From positions 2,789,501 through 2,853,500 of the forward strand of contig WHVY01000008.1 of the NCBI GenBank assembly GCA_022266195.1: a stretch of DNA of 64,000 bases, in the 5' to 3' direction. The translations under genes were made by a program, and so were the position numbers. Each line of letters starts with the position of its first letter. Positions within the stretch are counted from its first letter, which is position 1. This DNA is from Tetranychus cinnabarinus. Lineage: Eukaryota; Arthropoda; Arachnida; Trombidiformes; Tetranychidae. Below, in pieces: positions 42,299 through 53,989 of this stretch. The notes below the pieces were generated by a model. The model had not been told where the DNA came from, did not search any database, and saw only the letters and a program-made list of their open reading frames with translations.

Positions 42299-45200
42299 GT
42301 TAGTAAATGTTAAACCCTTAAACCCAATCAAATGTTATTTTTAGCTTCATGTTTATATTATGATTAAAATGACACTTAAAGTGTTGGATGTAAAGATGAA
42401 TGAAAATAATGGTTATCATGAATCAAGCTGATAAATATATTTGTTTCAAATGTTACCAGGAAAAGAAGGGAAAATTTGTCAGGTCAAGTTATTCATTTTA
42501 CCAGGTTTGGGTGAAATAAGATTATTGTTTATTGATACTTTTTGTTACAGGATTCAATTGGAATGTGAATGATGATAATGGATCAACTGATATAAGTTAT
42601 CTGTGTTAAATCATGTTGGAATGCTGAAACAAAAACTTGTTATTCAACTGAATTCATTTGAATAACATTTGTCCTTTTTTTAGCTGTTGTTCAGTTAAAC
42701 TCTTTTCTTACAATTTTTTAATGTTAATCTTCATTATAATGATCAATCAAATAATCCGATTTCCTCTGAGCTTTCAAACAATTGAATATTATGGCAACTT
42801 GATAAATTGTTGTTTCACTCGATTAACAATTGACATTCATCATTTAAATTGATTGTTAATGCCATTTCTTTTTACAGTGTTGATGAAAAGTACAAAAAAA
42901 TGTTGAAAAGGTTAAACCATTGAACCCTTTAAACAATATAAATGTCAATTGAGGAATGATTAATATTAAAAGCTATTTCGTTTGGCAGCTCATTTATATT
43001 CATAAGTTGATTAACACAAATTAACACTACAATTAATGAATCGCTTGTAAAGCAAAAGACTAGATTTGGGTGACAATGAGATTTAATTTTGGAAACGAGT
43101 TTACATGTTTAGGTCATTCTCACAGTTTATTGGTTAACATGAGAATCAGAGCAGTTTCAAGTAATCAACCTTAACATTGTCGAGGAGACAATTTGTGAAC
43201 ATTTTGATCAAACAAAGGATATAATTAGAAGAATAAGGTTTGCTCAGAATTACCTGGTAAATTTGAACAAGAGTCAATATTAAGAGGTGTAATTAGTTGG
43301 ATAACTTACAGATGGTGAAATGATTTAAAGCTTTGAAAATTGTGACAGAATGACGAGATTCAAGCTTTTCCCAGGAAAATGGTTACACGGATTCCATGCC
43401 ATTTAGAATATCTTTATGAAAATTAGCCTCAATCTAGAACGATACTGATTTATCTAGCGTATTTAGAATGAACATTGAAATAAGATGAAATGATATTGTA
43501 ATGATACTTGTGAAGCTAAAATCATATAAGCATTAAAAATGTCCAGTTAACCAAAAACCAGACTCAGTCTTTTGAAAGCTCGATTTTAACCAAATTAATC
43601 CATTTTGTGATTATATTGACAGTTTAAATTGTAAGCAATAGATTTACTTTTACCCGGTTGACCTTAGTACGATAGCCCGTCTAATTGTTTGATTAAATAA
43701 CGATGAAAACTTGGGTATAAAGGAGAATCTTAAAATGAATTAGACAAATCGTCTATTTTCAGATGACTTTTTAGGTAATTTTTTTCTCGTTTAAAACTTT
43801 GTTCTGATGTTCATTTTTGATCAGAGTTGTTGTTTGCAAGATATTCACGTAAAAACAAAGAAATTGGAGAATAGAGAAATGCAGGAGATTAATGAAAAAG
43901 AGTTTGCATTTCATGATGAAAAATATCACAAAATAGGAATAAGCTTTGCAGGGATCGAAATGTTCATTGATTTTGTATTGCATCTAGTGTTTGACTAAGA
44001 ATTATCTTGCTTTTTCAACATTTGACTAGTTTTGCCCCAATTTTCTTCTATTTTTATTTCAAATCGGAAGATCAGTAGAACTTTGGAATCATCATTACTG
44101 AATTATTATGAATACAGATTTTCAGTATGAAATGCAATCTCTTTTCATAAATATCTCGCGATCAAAAACTGCTTTATATTTTCGGAATCAACATCAGAAA
44201 TAGTCATCTGAGGCAAATCTGAGATCCTCCTTTGGCCTCAGATAATAGATGCATTAGTTTACTGTTAATCAGCCGATTACATTAATTTTCATTAGTTTTG
44301 TCTGATATTCAAGAAAGCAGAAATTTTTTCATTATTCTAACAATTTAAATTCCATTCAAGATTATTTCTTAATAAAATCTGATAGGAATTGCAATCTGAA
44401 TTGACCGGGAAGATTTGGATTTGAAGATGAAATTGATTTCAGTTGAAAATCGTTACAATTTAACTTAACAATTTATATTTAAAAATTGTGTATTAAATTA
44501 CCTTTAATTTACTTGTTCAACTTTAAAAACAAACTTTTAAATTAAGTAAAAAAGTTAATTTCTTGATTAGCTTAATTTCATTGAAATAGTAAACCTTTTT
44601 TTTGATGTCGACTAACATTTTATTGAAATTGAAAAACAAATTCATTGGCAAGCCTTTTAATGATCAAACTAACAACAAGGATGATCAAACATAATTATGG
44701 GTTAAATCAGGAATTGTTAATAAACATGATAATCAACCAATTCAAGGGTCAATTTGATGTTGTTGATTTTGACAATCCAAATTACTGTTTTATAGTAAAA
44801 CGATAATAAAGGTTAGTGGTAATGCTTATGATGGTAATCAGAGAAATGAATATAATTTTCAACAATTCATCAAATTGTAAAGTAGCTGACCTTACCTTTT
44901 TTATAAGCTTAACTAATGGTAAGTTGAATTGTGAATCTGATTTTAATAGCAATCAAGATGTTAATGTTGATCTTGTTTATTATCATTGAAGAAGCTAAAG
45001 GTATGTGTAACTTTCATATTTTCAGGTAATAACGTGAATTTGGTTTTATGTATTTTGTTGCTGTTCATGTTTATCATTATCATTGACATTTTGTTTATTA
45101 AATAATATTTAATACAAAATACAATTTAAACAATCAGTGATTTTAAACGCCATCTTGTGTTAGGTTTATTGAACTCTTTAGCTTTTTTTGCGTCTTGTTT

Positions 45201-46356
45201 TGTTTTGTTTTAGGCTTTTTTTTGATCGTTTAATCGACGTTTTTGATCTACTTTTAAGTTCAAGGTTAACCCGAGTGTGAATGAACCAACGAGAGCGTTT
45301 CGAGGTAAAATGGTTAAAAGAGAGAGTCCGAGTTATCTATTAATTGGATGATGTGAAAGTGGACATGCTTTTGGGTTTGCATGATGTTACTTCACTTGTT
45401 TCGGTTACCTGTTAATTTAGCTAAATTATTTGATAAACTCTAGCTATTCATCTCTACTTATGAAATAAACACTATTACTGTCAACATTTGGACATTCAAC
45501 TTTACGATGATCATGATGATAACGTTGAAAATGATGATATTAATTGAGAAATGATGAAAGAGAAACAAGTGAAACTTGACTGGATTTCGCATATTTCTGG
45601 ATGCTTTACAGACACAAGGTTAATGAGCCAGTTTTTTGACCTCATATTTAGCATTTTCGCGATTCTTTCCTTTTCTTCTTTCTCATCTTGGTCACACACA
45701 TTTTTAATTTGATTTAATATATCAACAACCATTTCAAAAGTAATTAGTTAAACAGACAAAAATAACTTTTAATTTTAAAATATAATGTACTAATGAAAAA
45801 AAGGTAAATGTTTACTAACAATACAAAATGAACTTGACGCAAGTGAGAGAGAAGATCATGTAATAAATTGTTAATCTTGATGATAATTGTTGCAATAAAA
45901 TATCTTTTACATTTCAAGAGCAAGCTTCTACTTTTTTTGTTGTTTTATTGTTGATTGAAAAACGAAAAGAAGCAACATGAAGCTATTTTTGGCAACAGAT
46001 GATTTTCATTGAGAAAAGATGAAAATTCCAGACTCAATTCTGCGAAATAAATTTCACTTTTTTAATGAAATCCATCTTAACACACTAATCTAGTTTAAAA
46101 ATGACAAAAGGTTAATCAAGCAAGGATTTTATGCCTTTCTGGTTTTAGCATAATTGGCATAAAAGGGGTTGATTAAGCTTGGCTAAAGTTTGGCATAAAA
46201 ATGTCCTATGCTGTCACTTGTGTTCACCTGATTAGCTGATTTTTTTTATTATTCAAATCTATCGTTTAATTTGGTTATTTGTGATTTATTTAGCATCTAA
46301 ATTATTTTAATATGTTGCTTAATTAAAATGTGTTTTGTTTTTCTTGTCTTTTTTAG
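42299..46356. other. Non-coding stretch upstream of the ZP-domain exon
   Basis: No secure exon. Two weak candidates: 44,958-45,000 codes for a hydrophobic start (MLMLILFIII) before a GTATGT donor, but in phase 1. At 45,281-45,304 an ATG frame (MNQRERFE) precedes GTAAAA and would join 46,357 in phase 0, but it has no signal peptide. The frame at 43,807-43,998 shows no domain. Confidence 0.35.
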
Positions 46357-48267
46357 CTTGTCGATGCCAAAGAAATTGATAGTAAAACTGATCTTTTGCA
46401 AGAAGAAAGCTCTGCTGGTGAATTATATGCTGAACATCGAGCTCTTCCAGGTTCAGTGAAAGGTGGTAAACCAACCACCTCTCTTATACCACCGGCTGGT
46501 GGTGGAAATGAACTATGGCCTTTAGGACGAAATGAATCTCCACAGATTAAAAATATCAATGTAAAGTGTGAAAAAAATCACATGAAAGTAAACATTGAAT
46601 TTGATCGACCTTTTTATGGGATGATATTTTCCAAGGGTCATTACAGTGATACTAAGTGTGTTCATCTTGCACCAGGAACCGGTCAACTTGTAACCTCATT
46701 TGACATTTTCCTTGGAGCATGTGGAATGACCTCTTCTGATCAAGCCACCTTTGGTACTGGCAGACCAGGTAGTGGATTATACATTGAGAATACAATTATT
46801 ATTCAATACGATCCACAAGTTCAAGAAGCTTGGGATCAAGCTCGTCGTCTTCGCTGTACTTGGTATGATTTTTATGAGAAATCGGTTACATTCAGACCAT
46901 TTGACGTTGACATGATGGACGCAGTTACCGCTAACTTTCTTGGTGACAATATTCAGTGTTGGATGCAAATTCAAGCTGGTAAAGGTCCTTGGGCATCAGA
47001 GGTGACAGGTATTGTCAAGATTGGCCAAACAATGACCATGGTTTTAGCCATTAAAGATGACGAGAACAAGTTTGACATGTTGGTTCGCAATTGTGTTGCT
47101 CACGACGGTAAACACCAGCCCATTCAATTAGTCGACGATTATGGATGTGTTGTCAGGCCCAAGATTATGTCGAGATTCCAAAAGGTTAAAAACTTTGGTT
47201 CCTCTGCAACTGTAGTGTCTTACTCATACTTCCAAGCCTTCAAATTTCCCGATTCAATGAATGTTCACTTCCAGTGTGTTATTCAAGTCTGTCGTTATGA
47301 ATGTCCAGAGCCTAAATGCTCGGGATCCATCGCTGGCTCTGAACAACCTTTCCCAACTCAAATCAAAGGAGGAGGAGGAAGTGATTCAATCAACCCAAGA
47401 GATCCAAGTTTAATTTCCGTCTCCCCTTCAACTATATTAGAAACTGATGAATCAAGTATTCACGGTGATCGAGTACCAGTCCCATCAACAGCATCATCGT
47501 CCTCAGTCAGCTCTTCAAATCATCTCCTTGATCCAACCAAAATGACCATATTAAAAATGCCAACTGGATATCCAATCGGATCTTATCCACCTGATATGTT
47601 CCTAAATCGCCAAGGTGATGGACTTACAATCAATGACTATTCATCAACCCCTAACTCACCAGCAAACATTACTAGCAGCTATGCAAGTCTAGCCTCCTTG
47701 AATGGTGCTAACAACAAAAAGAAGCTGGTTAATGTATCATCGATTGGAGGAATGCCGCGTTCCACTTTTACAACCAATTTGAATGCTGATTATTCTCGGC
47801 GAAACAGACAGCGAACTCGTCGTCAAGCAGCAAGCTCATCATCTTCAGCATCGTCACCACCCCGTTATGCTGATATTAAAACGGAAAAGATTATCCGAGT
47901 TGTTGCTCCTGGTGATGTTTCTTTCAATTTGCCCACCTCAAATGAGGAAGGATCAATCAATTCAACGGTTCTTGATGTTTTATCAAACGAAACCTCTGAA
48001 CCTGTTAGTTTACTTTGTATGTCAACAACAAACTTCATGGTTTGTTTAATCTGTTTAATCTTAATCCTTTGTATGTCAACATTAATCGCTGCCTTCTTCT
48101 ATTTACGCCTTCGAGCCTATTCACAATGTAAAAATGGTAAAGTTAACAGTTCACCATCAACATCATCAACATCATCATTCTTCTCCAATTCATCAACTGG
48201 AAATACAAATAATTACAATGAATTTAATAAGGTTGCTACATTACAAAAGTTTCACTTTCCAAGGTAG
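46357..48267 (+). CDS. Zona pellucida (ZP) domain membrane protein, large 3' exon
   Basis: One exon of 637 codons including the stop, entered in phase 0 after TTTTTAG; the start codon and signal peptide lie upstream and are not found. After a short linker, residues about 65-325 of the exon form a ZP domain. It begins IKNINVKCEKNHMKVNIEF and includes CGMTSSDQATFGTG, RLRCTWYDFYEKSVTFRPF and AVTANFLGDNIQCWMQIQ. It also has LVRNCVAHDGK and FQCVIQVCRYECPEPKCSG, with the expected Cys pattern. A Ser/Pro-rich spacer holds a furin-type site (NRQRTRRQ, coding near 47,800-47,830). A membrane span (FMVCLICLILILCMSTLIAAF) and short cytoplasmic tail follow. The strong match to the dusky-like/nyobe/morpheyus/trynity class of arthropod ZP proteins suggests an apical matrix protein shaping cuticle. 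The exact orthologue is unresolved. Confidence 0.9.
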   Translation, partial: LVDAKEIDSKTDLLQEESSAGELYAEHRALPGSVKGGKPTTSLIPPAGGGNELWPLGRNESPQIKNINVKCEKNHMKVNIEFDRPFYGMIFSKGHYSDTKCVHLAPGTGQLVTSFDIFLGACGMTSSDQATFGTGRPGSGLYIENTIIIQYDPQVQEAWDQARRLRCTWYDFYEKSVTFRPFDVDMMDAVTANFLGDNIQCWMQIQAGKGPWASEVTGIVKIGQTMTMVLAIKDDENKFDMLVRNCVAHDGKHQPIQLVDDYGCVVRPKIMSRFQKVKNFGSSATVVSYSYFQAFKFPDSMNVHFQCVIQVCRYECPEPKCSGSIAGSEQPFPTQIKGGGGSDSINPRDPSLISVSPSTILETDESSIHGDRVPVPSTASSSSVSSSNHLLDPTKMTILKMPTGYPIGSYPPDMFLNRQGDGLTINDYSSTPNSPANITSSYASLASLNGANNKKKLVNVSSIGGMPRSTFTTNLNADYSRRNRQRTRRQAASSSSSASSPPRYADIKTEKIIRVVAPGDVSFNLPTSNEEGSINSTVLDVLSNETSEPVSLLCMSTTNFMVCLICLILILCMSTLIAAFFYLRLRAYSQCKNGKVNSSPSTSSTSSFFSNSSTGNTNNYNEFNKVATLQKFHFPR

Positions 48268-49032
48268 AAATGGTTTTGCAGCTTTTAAACCCAGAAGTCA
48301 ATTACAAACAAATTACATCAACCCTAATTTAATCAATTGTTTTTCTGTTGATGGAAAACACTAAATTCTAATTTTCATCCAACAATGAATGATCTGTTGT
48401 TGTTTTTCATTTCTTAATCATCCATCATCACCACAACCACCACCAACACACACCAACATCATAATGATAATCATGATCATCATTACCATCGCCATAAACC
48501 ATCTTCAGTAAACGCAAAAGCTTCCTCATCTTAACTGAACAATTTCTATCACTTTTTATTCCTTTTGCTAATTGTAATTACATCATCACTATTATTATTA
48601 ATAATAATATAACCACTATTTCCAGCAATATGTTGATTGTTCACAGTAGTGTTGATTAATGTACCCGAAATACCTGTTGTTCCCAGAGTCACGTTCATCT
48701 TAAATTGTTATATCATCACTAATTTAATCATTATGCTTCAACAGCATAAATTAACAATAATCATCTGTAATCATGAACGCAAATCAATTAACATTTAAAC
48801 CATCCCTTAACTTAAAAATTAATCAATGTGATCAATGAATGTGACCAAAACAAACGCAAAACACAATCTATTGTGCAAAATGAAATTTACATATCGCAAC
48901 TATTGACAGATGAATCCATCCCAAATGAATGAACCCACTTTTTACCAATTTTCAATGTTAATGTGATTGTTAAACCACTTCCAAGAGAAGTTGGAACATC
49001 AATTAATTTAAATATTAAATATTAATAGTTTA
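48268..49032. other. 3' UTR of the ZP gene and convergent end of TMEM107
   Basis: About 765 bases between convergent stop codons, with CAC/CAT-rich and ATT-rich simple tracts near 48,420-48,490 and 48,585-48,610. No gene seen. Confidence 0.4.
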
Positions 49033-49747
49033 TTAAATCACTTTACTAATTAGAGCTCTAATTACAATAACTATCTCGGTTAAAGCGGGTAAAAGAGTTG
49101 TCAATGCAAGGATCCACCAAGAGAGTGAACATTCCCAAACATGCATCATGTAATAAAATAAGATAAAAGCTCCTGATCCATGAGCGGTTAAGGCTTTTAA
49201 AATAAGAAACAGTTAATCAGATAACTAATGAACGGTTTAAATTGTAAAATTAAGGGAATGATTAGACTTACAGAGTAAACATTGCATAGGACAAAACATT
49301 GAGACTCCAATCATAAAATTAATGGTTTCAATAAGGGTTAAGAAAATTGAAATTGACAAGCTAATTGTGAACCTAATGATTGGGAATAAGAGAAGTAAAA
49401 TTAGAGCAAATTTTAAATGTTAAATCAATCAACTTAACTCGACATCTTTTTTGTTATACGATGCAATTGAATTACCCCAACGAAGACAACTTCTGGTTGA
49501 ACCATCCTAAGGCAATTAGATACAATTCATTAGCAATTATTATTATCAAATTAACCAAATTGGAGTTGAAATAAAAGGCTAATGGAGTGAAATTTGGAAG
49601 ATGTTTAAATTAAGAAAAAACAAAGGTTGGGTTTTGGTGTAAAATGTTTAAAATAATACTTACATGATTCCACAGATTGTCAATCAATAGTACAAGATGT
49701 CCGATCAAAGCTATGAATCGAAGGGAAATTAAGTCCAGTAATTTCAT
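49033..49747 (-). CDS. TMEM107: TMEM107, ciliary transition-zone membrane protein
   Basis: Four short minus-strand exons, in coding order: 49747-49664, 49506-49439, 49372-49272 and 49193-49033, giving 414 nt or 137 residues (vertebrate protein about 140). It aligns without gaps over YNKKDVEFTISLSIS (vertebrate YDKQDIQ...), FMIGVSMF, LTAHGSGAF, and WECSLSWWILALTTLLPALTE (vertebrate ..GAH.., WEC..YW, LPAVTE). Hydrophobicity gives four membrane spans. TMEM107 recruits MKS-module proteins to the ciliary transition zone, which in arthropods would matter for sensory neurons. The donor of exon 2 is GA|GTTAAG, a weak site, but it is the only one that keeps phase and alignment. The other sites are canonical (GTAAGT). 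Too fragmented to show up as an open frame. Confidence 0.92.
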
Positions 49748-49956
49748 AACTGATTAAGAAAATGAAATAATATCAACTTTGATTGTTCAAAAAATTTAGG
49801 CACAAAAATGGGTAAAATTGTTTTTATTTAACCATTGTTTCTATGACAACAATATGTTCAACATTGAACATTGAAGCGTCAACCAGAGTCAAGTATTAAT
49901 AAACTGGTAATATGGTCAACTGGATGGTCATATATGGTTATGTACTTGTCATATGG

Positions 49957-50142
49957 TCACTTCGTGCGATTAGCATTTTGGCTTATCGGCTGATCGGAAT
50001 AATCGGTTGACTTCCTGACATTTTGAGAGGGCTTATTGTGAATGAATCTAGATAAGAACCAATCATCGTATTGATTGTGAAAATAAGCGAGAATAAAGCT
50101 ACCATAAAAATATAATAGCATTAGGTAGATCCAGGAACCCAT
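49957..50142 (-). CDS. Possible small single-pass membrane protein, 61 residues
   Basis: A true-ATG frame on the same strand as TMEM107, 209 bases upstream of it. Residues 4-20 (WIYLMLLYFYGSFILAY) form one hydrophobic segment; the rest is polar (FHNQYDDWFLSRFIHNKPSQ...). I do not recognise it. It may be a short real protein, an upstream frame in the TMEM107 leader, or chance; composition is a little less AT-driven than the surrounding frames. Confidence 0.25.
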   Translation of the reverse strand: MGSWIYLMLLYFYGSFILAYFHNQYDDWFLSRFIHNKPSQNVRKSTDYSDQPISQNANRTK

Positions 50143-51299
50143 TTAAAATCAAAAGATCAAATAATTACTGTTCGAAGTCAAGTAAAGTATAGTAAGCTAT
50201 CAATCCATAATATGCATAATTTAGAATCTAAATCATTTACAATTGAAATAGCATTACTAGTGTCATTAATCAACGATTGTTTTTATTAAACTTGTTTTCT
50301 ATGAACGTGTTTTTGATCATTTCTTGATTGTTATTTGTTTTGTTCCCGTTTGAAATCTCTGAATCAAATGGACGAGCTTTAATCAAGATTAGCACATTAA
50401 TGAGATGTTTAATTCATTTCTCAACTTAATCAACAAATACTTTGATTTCTGTCTAAATTTTGAGGTTAATTGGTAATATTAGTGAATCTTGAAATCGACA
50501 GTTTTCCTTTCAAAACAATTTCAATTCCATATCGAAGGTATTTGGGTTTCAATTGATCCAATTGTTTTTGTAATTATGTCAATGAATTGAAAAGACTACA
50601 AGATAAATTGATTTTGATGGGAAATTGGGTGAAATCGGGTGAAATAAGTCAATTAAAAAAGGTTTTAACTTGTAATATTTGTTTCTATTGTAGTTTGGAT
50701 TTGTTAAAACAAAACAAGTGAAACAGTTAACCTAATTAACTGGCGAAGAAAGTTTGATTGTGTTAATTGAATTGTACAGTCTAAGCAAAGGATTGATTCT
50801 GAAGATAATGAAGTTGATCCGGAACCGATAATCAAAGATTCACAGTTGAACAATTAAATTTCGTGTCGTTCATTAGCTCGATTGTTACACTGATTTATAT
50901 TTTTTCTTCTTCATTTATGGTTATCCAGTTTGATTGTTACTATTATTACACCTTTTTGTAGACTATAATCATTATTATCCTGTTGATGACCCACTAATTG
51001 TTGATTGGAATAACCATGATGATGGAAACAAAACAAATGACAATTAAAAATGATCAAAAACACGATTTCATAGAAAACAAGTTTTAATAAAACACTCTTT
51101 TGGTGACTATCAAAAGCTAACAACAGCGTTGAAATGACAAATTATTATTGGATTGATTAATGACACTAGTATTGCTATTTCAATTGTAAATCATCTAGAT
51201 CCTGAATTATATATCAATTAACTTGTTTTCAATGGTTCATTGTTTATGCATGTATCGGATTGCATGAAATAGTTGAAGTAGTGCAACCTTATGTTACAC
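50143..51299. other. Intergenic, nothing recognised
   Basis: About 1.2 kb of AT-rich DNA. The minus-strand frame at 50,911-51,123 lacks an ATG start and any domain. Confidence 0.4.
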
Positions 51300-53880
51300 T
51301 GGTAAAATGTATTCTCCTATTTTGTAATTTTAAAATGTTGCTTAAAAACGGGTGAAAACTGATTATTTTCGAGTTTAGAAGTTTGTAGAGACGTAAAAAC
51401 TGAGTCCATTTGTGCAATTGCAGAGTTTCTTTGATTGATAGTTTTCGAGAAAATCGAGTTCAAAGTTGAAACTTGGATCGCTTTTTGTACAATTATGGAA
51501 ATAGATTTTTTCATAATACTCATTGCACTTATGTAACTTTTGACGATCCATCAGAAAATGATCTTATTTTGAGAAATAAAATTTGTCCTTTTCTGCAAAA
51601 CAGATTAGTTCGATTATTATATGAACCGACCGCATTCTGTGACCACAAGAGTTAGAGAGCTAAAACTTAATATTTGTCGGTAAAAGTTGTTGTTATTCAT
51701 TATGGATTGAATAGTTTTAACAATTTAAAAAAAATTCTCTTGATTTTGGTTATTGGCCTAATAACTTTGAACCTCAATATTTCGAGAATGGCATCTCCTA
51801 AAGTCATCATTATCTCACCAATTTATTTCTTTACTAATGTAAAATTCAAATGGGTCAAATTACTTTCCATTGGTACATTGAGGTTACGATATTTGGGCTG
51901 TAAATGCACGATAAACAACTTATTAATCAAAACAAACTCATCTCAACCCATTTCATGGTATATAAAACAATCTTCTGGTTAAAATAATAAATTTAATGCA
52001 AAGAGTGTGGCCAAAGGCTCGAACATTTGTGTAAAGAGTTGAGACTTGGTGAAGTTTGACGGAAATAAAAACTGCGTCCATTGGTGCTATTAAATAATTC
52101 ATCCGATTGATATTTTTCTAGAAAATCGAGGTCAAAGTTTAAACTTCGATCGCTGTTTGTACAATAATGGAAGCAAATTTTTTCATGAAACTCATTTCTC
52201 CGATGTAACTTTTGATGGTCAACCAGGAAATGCACTCATTTCTAAAAATAAAATGTTTTGTCAATAAATAAAACAGATAAGTTTGATTTTCCGTTAAACC
52301 GATCTATTTCTGTGACAGAATTGATTAGAGAGCTGAAACTCATTATTGCTGCAGGAAAATTGTTTGTACAAGACATGAACAGAATGCTTTTTTCACTACA
52401 TCAATAGTTCTCTTGATTTTGGCCATTGGTCTGAATACTTTGGCCCTCAATATTTCAAGAATGCCATCAGCTAAAATCGTCATTCTTTGACCAATGCATT
52501 TCTATACTAATGCATAACCAAATCGGATTCAATTACTTTCCATCAGTGCATTCGGGTTGCGATATTTGAGCTGTAAATGCACGATAAACAACTTATTAAT
52601 CAAAACAAACTCATCTCAACCCATTTCATGGTATATAAAACAATCTTCTGGTTAAAATAATAAATTTAATGCAAAGAGTGTGGCCAAAGGCTCGAACATT
52701 TGTGTAAAGAGTTGAGACTTGGTGAAGTTTGACGGAAATAAAAACTGCGTCCATTGGTGCTATTAAATAATTCATCCGATTGATATTTTTCTAGAAAATC
52801 GAGGTCAAAGTTTAAACTTCGATCGCTTTTTGTACCATAATGGAAGCTGTTTTTTTCACCAAACTCATTTTGACGATATAAAATTTAGTGGTCAACCAGG
52901 AAAGGCACTTATTGTGAGAAAAAGTATGTTCTGTCTAGTATAAAACAGATAAGTTCGATTCTCGGTTAAACCGATCTATTTCTGTGATCGAATCAGTTCG
53001 AGAGCTGAAACTTATTATTGCTGCATGAAAATGGTTTGTATACAACACGAATAAAATATTTTTACCCTACATCAATAGGTCTTTCTGATTTTGGCCATCG
53101 GCCTCTAAACTTTGAGCCTCAATATTTCGAGGATGGCATCACCTACAGACATTATTCTTTGATCAATTTGCTTCTTTACTAATGCATAATTCAATTGGAT
53201 TTAATAAATTTCAATCAGTGTATTCGGGTTACGATTTTTGCGTTGTAAATGCACGATCAACAACACATTAAACAAAACAAATTCATCTCAACCCATTTCT
53301 TTGCTAATAAACCAATTTTCTGGTTAAACTTGCAAATGAAATGCAAAGAGTGTTGGCAAAGGCTCGAACATTTGAGTTAAGACTTGAGACTTGGTGAGTA
53401 TGTAGGGTCATGCAAACTGAATCCATTAGTGCAATTAAATAATGCATCGGATGAATCATTCTGGAGAAAATCGAGGTCAAAGTTGTAACTTCGATCGCCT
53501 TTTGTTCAGCTATGGGGATAGATTTTTTCATAAAAACTTATTTTAACAATATAAAATTTGATGCTCAACCAGAAAATGTACTTATTTTAAGAAACAAAAC
53601 TTTCTGTGCGAAATAAAACAGATAAGTTCGATTTTCAGTTAAACCGATCAATTTCTGTGGCAATAATAGTTAGAGAGCTTAAACTTACTTTTTGTTCATA
53701 AAAATTGTTGCTAAACATGACGCATTGAATACTTTTAACAATTTAACAACACTTCTCTCAATTTTGGCCATTGGTCTAAAAACTTTGAGCCTCAATTTTC
53801 CGAGAATGGTAGCCACTACAATGGTCATTCTTTCACCAACCATTAGATTTCATTATACGCTATAACAGTATATAACTAAA
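51300..53880 (+). repeat. Four degenerate ~670-bp tandem units (forward half of a repeat cluster)
   Basis: Units share the same order of modules, and landmark GATCGC lies near 51,478, 52,150, 52,823 and 53,496, a spacing of about 673. Landmark TAAATGCACG lies at 51,901, 52,574 and about 53,247. Units two and three are identical by eye over about 257 bases (51,897-52,154 and 52,570-52,827), while the rest differs by many changes. One forward frame is shared: ENRGQSLNFDR then FFHETHFSDVTFDGQPGNALI in unit two, with stops and a frameshift in units one and four. This looks like a decayed protein-coding repeat; a BTB-domain start (..FSDVTF..) is a weak resemblance. Confidence 0.85.
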
Positions 53881-53989
53881 TAACAAATAAAATCTGAGCA
53901 GATTCATTCATCAATGAAGATCCTTCTAACGCACAAGATTTGTGTTTAGCTTTATAAATCAAGTCTCAAATCTGACAAAGTAAGTAATT

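Noticed and set aside
44958..45060. Hydrophobic frame as ZP signal-peptide exon
   Set aside because: Donor phase (1) does not fit the phase-0 ZP exon, and continuing into the following frame would need a 25-base intron.
45281..45304. MNQRERFE as the start exon of the ZP protein (phase 0 into 46,357)
   Set aside because: Phase fits, but the donor is weak (GTAAAA) and a ZP protein with a C-terminal span needs a signal peptide, which this lacks; kept only as a candidate.
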